NCBI GenBank assembly: GCA_009760855.2
Contig: WPIO01000051.1
Coordinates: 552,001 to 616,000 of the forward strand
Direction of reading: 5' to 3'
DNA: 64,000 bases
Origin: Cristatella mucedo
Lineage: Eukaryota > Bryozoa > Phylactolaemata > Cristatellidae
Shown: positions 11,046 through 21,200 of the stretch, piece after piece
Layout of the letters: each line of letters begins with the position of its first letter
Numbering within the stretch: position 1 is the stretch's first letter
Made by a program: the position numbers and the translations under genes
Notes under the pieces: model-generated
Databases searched by the model: none
What the model saw: only the letters and a program-made list of their open reading frames with translations
Told to the model about the DNA's origin: nothing

Positions 11046-12752
11046 CTAAACGAACTTGTTGACAACAGTTCCAATCTCGTCAATTTCTACTTCCACAACG
11101 TCGCCAACCTAAAAGCAAGAAAAAACCGTTTCTGTGGCATGTCGAACACTGAGATTGCGACTTCACAAGCCCATCTTTATCGAGGCTCCCAAATTTAGAT
11201 ACACAAAGTCCCTTCACTAATGACACAGCTTTTTCGAATCAGCTACTACCAGCCTAAATGACAGTTTTTTAATGGTCGACGTTAAACTTCAATACAGATT
11301 AATAAGATATAATTACACTCACTTTGAGGAATTCTGGTGGTTTTCGGAACACACCAACTCCTGGGGGAGTGCCGGTTAGAATGACATCACCTGGGCACAA
11401 GGAGAAGAATCTAAAAATGAAAAAGAAAAGAAAAATAAAATAAAATAAAATAAAGACAATTGGTCTACATGAGTGCCATGTGTCACAAATATACGAAGTC
11501 ATTGTGCAGGAAGCACGACATGGCAGCAGCCAGGAACGGCAGAGGCAACTAAAAAGCTGGCCTTGATAAGCATTAAGTGGATTCCTGCTACCTTGAGGAG
11601 TAGCAAACTAATTTTAGGAGATTACCGAATGCAAAAACCGGGGAACAGGTGCCGGCTAGCCTCTCAGACCCAGTCGTTGCTCAAGCGAGGCAGAAGCAGG
11701 AGGCGTGAAGCAGGTGATACTCTTGCCTGCCTGCCCCCCCCCCCAGGATGGAAACGTGCTGCACAGGAGAGCACGGTCTGATGCCCGTTGGGCCGATGCC
11801 TACTTCCGGCATGGACTTCCGTGTCGATCGGCTTACGGCTCTGACAGCTAGCTACCCAGAGCAAATCCATCGCTGGGCATCCGCCCTGGGCACTAACCCG
11901 GAGATCGACCGGCATTGCACAAGCAGGGTGAAACGCTTCCTTGAGACTTGCCGAGGTGCCTACAATGGGCAGCTTGCATGTCTGGCGGCCGAGGTGCAGT
12001 CTGCGAGCACGCAATTAGACACAGAAGCTATTTTGCTGACCACAGAGACGATCGCGTCAGAACACCCTGGCTTTGCAGGCAAGATACAAGCTATGGCAAT
12101 GTGGCGAACGATGCATGATAAAACTGCACGTGATCTTTGGCTTCAGTAAAAGCTGCTGCCATCGATGCCCATGATCGGTGTTTCGAAGCTTTGAACTCAG
12201 CTGACAAATACACAGCCAAAAGTCTCTTAGATAGACGACGGCTAGCAGCTATTAAAAATGAGTGCTAATGCTAAAAAGACTGTTACAAATGCTGCAAACG
12301 ACTTCAGGCAATGTCCTTTTCACGTGCATAGCATAGTATAGCAAAGGATGGTGCATCCCAAAGCCAATGGAGCATTACTGGTAGGCTCAGTGTGTGGATG
12401 AGCAGTTAAAGTTTAAGTTAAAGCAGGCCTCAGTAAACTCAGATATGCCGACGACAGCAGAACAGTCACAACCAATATTGCTTACAGTTGAGACATCAAT
12501 CAGAACGTCTTCTCCGGACAATCGGCTCTGTTCAGCCCCATAATTGTCCAAGGCATTCTCACTTAATCATAAAATATACAGTTATCAATACGAAAGCCTA
12601 ATATTATTACATTCAAAGGCATGCACACACACACAAACACACGCACACACAAACACACGTACACACACACGTACACACACACACACACACACAGATACAC
12701 ACAAACATCCACATGCACACATGCCCCTGCGCACACACACCCAATTATGCAT

Positions 12753-12802
<50 letters not shown>

Positions 12803-15206
12803 GCACGCACACACACCACAGAGATTCGCACAAATACATAAACACACATTCACAAACACAAATACGCACATGCGCGCTCAGGCACGCATGCACACACACA
12901 CACTCATGTGTGGTTTCTAGTACCTTGTCACAATACATGAACCAAAAGAGGATTATGTTGGTAGGAGCCTAAAAGAGGGGGGAATATGCTCGGCTTGTGT
13001 CTCAAGTACATCCCAACCATGGTATAAGGTGACAGAGCAACTCAACTACTTCTATGGATAACTACTTCATATGGATAAAGTCACTGGAACTACGCGATCG
13101 ATTGGACAGTGGTCGAAGACAGGTTTAAGGCCAGCAATGTAATAGCAGTATGCAGCTGTGAACAGCAAAAAGTGCATTTTATCATAGTTCATATAAAAGG
13201 CCTCAAATAAGGTCTTGAGAGTGCTTTGAAATGTGTGAGAATGCTATATTAATGATGCCGCAACAAAATGGAGAAATTCAAAGCGTGTGCTCTACGACAC
13301 TCCAAGAAGTAAATCCTGATTAAGCAACTCTTCTCACAAGCACTAAGCCCAGGTTTGCCACTCACTGCCCTAATCCATCACATACCAATAATAATAATAA
13401 TAATATTGCACTTGATAAAGCGCCCTCAGAGAACTTAATCTCTTTCTAGGCGCTTTACATTTGCTGCAAAGTGATACGCAATAGAATAGTAAGTAAAATC
13501 ATGCTTGAAAAACAAACAAAATGAATAACATGGTTAGGGGTTACATGCACTGGGTCAGCATGCAAATGTGGTTAGTGGCAGCATGAACAGTGTCAGCACG
13601 CATAAGCACATCGAGGACGAATCACAAGGACCCACTAAATGCTGTCCTAAATAGGTATGTTTTTAAGTTTCTTTTAAATGTGGTCAGGTCAGGGGATGTT
13701 CTGATGCAGGTCGGGAGGGAGTTCCAGGCTGTGGGAGCATACGAGCTAAATGCACGGTCTCCAAAGGATTTAAAGTTTGTACGAGGTATTTCTAGACTGT
13801 TGGATTCCAAAAAGCGAGTGGTACGATGCTTTGCCTGATGGGGTAGTATCTCTGAAAGATAGGCTGGAGCCATAGAATGAAGAGACCTAAAAGTGAGCGA
13901 CAAAACCTTGAAGTCAATCCGTTGCTTGACTGGTAACCAGTGCAGGTCGGCGAGAAGTGGAGTAATGTGGCAACTGCGACGCTCACGACAGACAAGCCTA
14001 GCTGCAGAGTTTTGCACCAGCTGCAATCGCCTGATCGCACATGCTGGTAGGCCAGTAAGCAGTGAGTTGCAGAAGTCGAGACGAGATGTCACGAATGCAT
14101 GGACCAACTTGGACGTGGTATCCTTATCTAAACAAGCCCTAATTTTAGCAATGTTATGAAGCTGAAAATAGGCTGATTTGACTGTGGAGTCGACTTGCTG
14201 CAAAGCAGGATGCCTTTCATGCAAGAGGAAGCAATGTACTCAGTAACTCCCAAAGCCTGGAACGCCCTCCCGACTTGCGTCAGAACATTCCCTGACTTGA
14301 CCACATTTAAAAAGAACTTAAAAACATACCTATTTAGGACAGCTTTAGTGGGTCCCTATGATTCGTCCTTCATGTGCTTAAGCGTGCTGACACTGTGCAT
14401 GCTGCCACTAACCACATTTGCATTCTGACCCTGCACATGTCACCCCTAGCCATGTTATTCATGTTTATCAAGCATGATATTACTCACCATTTAATTGCGC
14501 TTCCCTTTGCAGTAAATGTGAAGCGCCTAGAAAGAGATTGAGTTATGTGAAGGCGCTTTATCAAGTGCATTAATGCATTATTATTAGTAGTAGTAGTAGT
14601 AGCAACATTCCAGGCCTTCGACAGTAGCTAAATTAGTGTGCATGAGTGCGTGAACCAATCTTTGCTTTGGGTTGAAAGAGAAGTGACTTTACTCTAGTAA
14701 AACTGTGATACTATCTGCAAATTGTTAGCATGCCTGATTTCAGTGGCGGAAGGTCACTACTGGGTAAAAAAAAAGTTCACTCGCGATGAGCATCCTCTAT
14801 TCCAGCCTTTCTGCTGATTCTTAACTCGTTACTTCTCATGCAGACCACGAAATGATTCTATGACAAAATCAAATAAATTATTTCAAAATGTAATTATATT
14901 GAATAGCGCCCTAATGGAACTTAATCTCTATTCAGACACTTCACATATGCCTCGGAGCTCGAGCCCACGACCTCAGCCAGATCTTGGTCGGGGCGAACAC
15001 CTTAACTGCTGGACGAAACCAAAATTCACACAATAGATACATCAGAAGCATTGAAAGCAAAAAAAGGACTGTTTAGGCTTGTTGAACCTGGAGTTACTTC
15101 TAGCTCTACTTTCAGGTGAAACACAAACATCCACGTTTGTGTTTTAAAGTAGCAGAGGGAGAGAGAGAGCAAGGAGAGAGAGAGAGGAGGTAGATAGGAG
15201 AGATAG

Positions 15207-15293
<87 letters not shown>

Positions 15294-18200
15294 GGGAACG
15301 AAAACAGAGATAGAAACAAGACGGGCAGAGCAATAGAAAAAGAGGGAAGAGAGTAAAGATGAGAGGTGAAGTCACTGAGAAAGTTGAGGGAGGGCATGAG
15401 AGGTAAGAGCAAGTGAGGGAGAGAGAGATAATAGGTGACATAGAAGTACCCGAAATATTATAGCACTCGTGGAAGCATGCCGTGCTATAGATTTGCGAGA
15501 TTAAATAGGAGAGTGACAGAAAAGTTAGTCTAAGAAAACAAGAAAGATGTATACCGGGTGGCAATACCAAAGGGAAGGTTGCACGTTCTTTTCGAACTGT
15601 GATAAAGGCAAAGACTGATTACGGTTTATATTGCTCTCATAAAATCAATAAATAGCATTCATCTCACTGTGACAGTTTGTAAATTCATTACAGCTGACGT
15701 ACTTTATCTTAGGATATACTAACAGCGCTGTAATGTGTACCCAAATAACTAAGGATAGAAAAGGCAACAGCCATGCAAAATGATAGACTAGCGATGCATC
15801 TGATGTCTGTCAAATCCCTCCCCACATTCTTGCCGAAAAAGTCAGAGCACACCACAAAAAGCTGTTTCTCTACCTCGTTATGTATGCAATGAGCTGCTCA
15901 GTCTTGAACACTAGCTGATTTGTGTTGCTGTCCTGCTTGACGACACCATTCACTCGAGTGCGAAGTCCGAGATTATGTGGATCTGTAAGAGTTAGGAACA
16001 GAGCAAATTAAAGAAATGCACAGCCGAACAAACAACGATTAGTGATCAATGAATAGCTTTGTCTGCGAGTTTAGATGCACACAACCACAACAGATGTTTC
16101 CCATTTTGTAACCAGGTATATAGCATGTATGTTGACATGTCAAATGGCAGAGGCTACGAGCAAATGGTTGCAGAATCAGGAATAACCGAATGACTAGGCA
16201 GTGTACCATTGAGAACTAATAATAATACTAAAGAATTGGGTAACGCCCAGTAAATTTATTTCTAAGCAGTACACAAATACTAGATGCACGATTTAGTGAA
16301 ATGAGTAAGCAGCAGTCACGGCTGGTTGGGTCGTAACTGCCACATATCCATTCACGCTAGTTTTGGAAGGATCCGCTCTGCCCTCTGTAGGCACCAAGAC
16401 ATTGACACTAACAATGCATACTTCAAGAATGGAATTTCTCGTCCATAGTAAAGGACAAGGCATGGCAAGTTCCAAAGCCGAAGGCTTCCGGTACTGCATC
16501 GTGAGCTTGCATGATCACACCACATCGACATACGCAAACAAGCTCAAGTGAACCACCTTGGCGGGGGGGGGGTGGTTCTGGAAGAAAGCACTTTGATGCC
16601 ATCACACGTGCTGCCAATCGAACCCTATACAATGTTTACTGAATAGAAATTGTATATAACGACATGCTGCAATATAAGCTCCCACCGTCGTCCCGAGAAG
16701 GGCAAGACAGCTCAAAAGAACCGTCATGCAGCCACTGCATTCCGGCTGTGCGGTCATCTCACCTTGGTTACGTGAGGTGGCTAAGCAGGGAGGAGCTGCA
16801 GCAAAAAGTCGCTGGCCACAGCAGATGCGGTCTACACTCAGGAGGCATGCAACAAGATCACATGCTGCAATACAAATCACGACAGGCGAACAAGAGAAAC
16901 CAGATTGCTGGCAGAAATGCATCATTGTGAATAGGTACAAGCTCAGAAACTACAATGGAACTATGCTGGAAACTCGTAAAGCAATCCTTTAAAAAAATAA
17001 AATACCGCATAAAATCTTAGATGATTTAACAGCCTCATTTGTATAGCAGCAGAAAGCCTTATCGCCTACCACCTTCGTTTGCAGTTGGCCATAGAGGATT
17101 GTTCAACTGCAGGATTTGAACCCATGACCTTGGTCGTGAAGAGCAAGCACGGTACCTCCTGGGCAAGCACGGCCGTGATAGATGCAGTGAATGACTGCGG
17201 CTTTTAGTGGCAGTGTATCAAACACCGGCAGGTTTGTAACGTGTATGCAATTGGTCACGCAAAGGGCAGCTTCTAACTGCTACGCCAGGGTCCATTTGCA
17301 AGGTGCTCACAGTTCATGACAGATTTGCAGGTTTGAGTCCTGCAGCAGTCATTTATTCTTTGCCCTCAGCAAGCTGCATGTAAACAAAGCTCTTTTGTCT
17401 CACATATATTCAAGGCTGTCAAGTCAGCCGACGTTGATATCTTTACCTGCATGCCATATCAGGCTGTGCATATGCCTACTCAGCTGTAATTTAATGGTAC
17501 ATGCATCACTATAAAAATCTGCAACTCCACAAGGACTAAGTGAGTGTTACGCCAGAAAATTTCCAATGCACACTCAAAGCCTGGCCGGCTATCGGTGCAC
17601 ATTCAGTAGCCACTGGACTCCACCTCATGCAGCAAAGAGGTTACGAGAAGCATTGCTGCGTCGAGAGAACCGTCGAGGAAGTGAGTAGCATGGAGCTAGC
17701 AGCACAGGCAGGTCGCACAGGATTTGCCACAGTCGGCAGCATAGGATAAGCTGTCTGTTAGCCGTGATGGCACACCGGGTAAGGCGGTTGCTTTTCACGA
17801 CCTCGGTCCCAAAGTCGTGGGTTCGAATCCTGCGGTGGGCAAGCCTTTATTGCAACTGCAAGTGGTGGTGATAGCCATCAAGGCTCTTCTGTCGCTATAC
17901 AAAAGAGGCTGTTAAATCAGCTAGTATTTTTTTTTATGTCATCAAGCTCCTCCCTGTGCTAGAGAGCATGTCTCTCTCTCACTCTCTCCCATTGTCCTTT
18001 TAAATAGATAAATAGACGGTCACACTTATTTATCTTCTTAATGGCACAGGAGTAGAAAAAATTACTAATAAAATAAACATTGCATCTGTATCTACTAAAA
18101 CAATCGCTCAAATTCCTCGTTGCAGGCGAAGGTTCCGAATAGCTCATAAGTGGAGGGAAAACCAACAGCAATCCTGATCACAAACAGGTGGTACAAGGAT

Positions 18201-21200
18201 GAAGATGCTTTCGTGATCCTGGTAATATAAACGCTGTTATTCTGATAAATATGTCCAGCAATATGTAGCATGAATGCAGACCTAAAAGTAACTTTTCGAG
18301 AGCATCCTACAGTAGTAAACTCGCCTTTATCAGGCAGCGTTTTACGGGCAAACCTCTTCGGGGCCATTAGTGATTAGCATCACACATAAACGCAATAGTG
18401 CTTTGCTAAATGAAACTGAGGTTTCAAAGTCATCGAAAGCTTAGATGAATCACTATTGAAGGTGGAAACAACTGAAAAATTGAGATGTGCATTCGCTGCC
18501 CACAGGTGCAGTCATACACTGGCACACATGGACACACACACATTCACAACGTACATATATACACACATCTCTTCACTTTCTCTTTTTTGTATCGACACCA
18601 GCCTTAAGAAAGAGATGATGAGCTTAAACTAATGATGGAAATTAGAGGTACAAGCTCACCGGTAATAACATTTTAGCTTTACGTGAATAACAAAAAAATC
18701 TCAAGCACAACATTTTCGGGCCGAGAAGTTGTGCGAATTTACCACTAAATAAAATACATAGCCTAAAACTACATGAAACAAAGGTCAATTGTTGGAGAGC
18801 TAAATTGCATACATGACACAACACACACAAAGCCAAGACCAAAACTAAGGTACGCAATATAAAATGGTGAGGTGTGCACCAGTCAGCGCAAGTTTCAACT
18901 AGCAAACTCTTCGGTGCTTCGGGTCACTGCAAAAGGACAATAGATGAATAGGCTGATTACTGCTACCGCGACGTGCCACTAATGAAGCTCTATTATAACA
19001 AAGTCGACAAAGCATACACACAAGTATACTAAACAAAGTTCTGCTGTCACATGCTCAAAGTGCTAATCTGATTGCTAGCCGTTTGAAAACGATTGCCGAA
19101 AGAACTTAAGAAGGTGAACAATACCCTAGGATGAATCGCTTACCACTTAGGCTGTCAGTAGTAACGATGTACGGGCCAATAGGACAAAAGCGATCCAAGC
19201 TTTTTCCTATTATCCACTGTCCAGCATTTTTTCCTGACATCTGCCAGTCCCTGGCAGACAGGTCGTTTGCAACAGTATAGCCAAACACATGCTTCATGGC
19301 ATCTTTCTCCTGAACAGTACCAACATAAACCAGTTTAAAACTGCAGACAAAGCATCTATTAAATTGTATTCATAGCCTGCTACCAATTCACAACAATTCT
19401 CTAGAAAATGTCAAAGGCAAAATAATCAATAAAAAATAACAACTATTGGTTTTAGAGTTCCCAAAAAGTCATACATCTTTGCGCAGAAAACGGCTATCGC
19501 AACAGGTACGAAATCATCAAAATAATATAATGGTTTTACATTCTGAAGGTCCCTAAGGCAGTAACGTCTCTTTCTAGGCACCTTAAACATGATAGCGAGA
19601 AAGTTGGCTAGTGATGTGATATGATGACACGCAGTCAACACTCACAAGATGACAAAAGAACGATTCTTTTGAACTGAGGAAATGCTGTGAGGAACAGGTG
19701 GATTGTGTACTCTTTTGTAAATGCCGTCAAGTGGGGCAATGTTATGACATCAGTCAGAAGTGAGTTATAGACTTTATAACGATACCAATATGCTTTCCTT
19801 TGCGAATGAAAGAATACGACTCACTGGCATTGGGAGCTAAACAAGTGCCTCTAACACCAAGGTCGAACTGATATAGCAGCCGCTGTATTCTAACTGTCCA
19901 AAAGACATGCATGAGGCTAGCGTTCAGCCTTGATTGACAAGACACTTTAGGTATACACTGCTAATACTTTCTTAAACATGAGGTGCAGCACAGAAGCCGC
20001 CCTGGTTTGGCCCAGCTGCTAAGAAGCTCGCCTTTAACGGCCGAAGTCATGATGAATGCATTGCATGATAGGGGTCATGGGCTCAAGCCCTGTCGTGAAT
20101 GTGAAGCATCTGAATAGAGATTAAGTTCTCTTAGGAAGAAATGCAAAATGAAGCATATTCATTTATATTTAAGGATGAAATGTCCGACTAAGAATATTCC
20201 CACTAAGTATACAAGTATGCACTATGACTTTGTCAAACACTTCACACGATGAGTCACCTAGCATTTCAAGGTAGCACCGTGCACTGCCACAGCTTAAAAC
20301 AATCAGGCAATCAAAAACAAGATAATAATGCTAGTTGACAAGCTAGGAGAAAGAAAAGAGTAAAATTGCATAAGGTAGTGTCATTCTGGCATTGTATTTT
20401 CCTCAGAGCGCAACAAATTCATGTGATTGGAGTACTTGCCTGTATGTTTTTGCCTCCTCTACCGATAACGATGGCTAGCTCGACTTCATAATCAATCTCC
20501 TACAACATGATTGGCACATACAAGTGTACACACTAAATATGATCTGAAAATCGTTATCTAATCATGCCGTGTAAAAAACTATTTCACAAGTAAAAGTTTC
20601 AAAGCAGACTCGGGCACTTTCCTAGATTCTCTACGATGCTGTCCTTACGAAAGATTGATTCAATTAGCAACGAGTTCTCCTTCTCCATTCATCTGGAGCC
20701 ACTCGAGAAAGTAATGCAGAACTGTGGATTAGCTATTACTTCTTTGCTGCTGAAATCCACTTGCTTTAGCCATTTATCCATCTTAACTAGTTGTGGTGAA
20801 TGAAAAAATGAATGCCTGCTTTCAGAAATTCGATCCTGGAAGTTGGATAATTTCCATTAACTACATGAGGATGTAGCCAAACTGCTCACGGGCATTACTC
20901 TGAACGTACAGCGGCAATAAGAGGCTTTGTTGTTTGTAATTAGTGGTGCCATAGCAAAACAATCATCAAGTGATCAAAACGTGGGTGTCCTATTTTAGTT
21001 TCATTCAGAAGACTGTGGCCAGGGTAGTCATGATGAGTTCGGTCCCTGTCCAGAATTAGGGAGTACATTCTGCAGTGGCAAGCAGAAGATCTTAATAGTG
21101 TCATGATTGTCTCAATACTGTACTACTATAACTCAGTTTTAGCATTACTTACAAAAATTACAATGAGACCATAAGGCCGGTGATGAATAATGGTTGAAGG

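Noticed and set aside
12544-12972. Overlapping 60-140 codon ORFs on both strands (His/Thr-rich or Val/Cys-rich).
   Set aside because: Direct translation of the (CA)n microsatellite; no real coding signal.
15026-15570. Ser/Leu-rich 128- and 152-codon minus-strand ORFs.
   Set aside because: Translation of the (GA)n tract and its GA-rich flanks.
16293-16992. Cluster of 60-112 codon ORFs in a FAHD2 intron.
   Set aside because: Six mutually overlapping frames on both strands, no domain, no splice signals.
17758-17830. A functional tRNA gene (A- and B-box, TTCGAATCC loop).
   Set aside because: The 3' half does not close an acceptor stem and the same extended body recurs at least five times; it is a SINE head.
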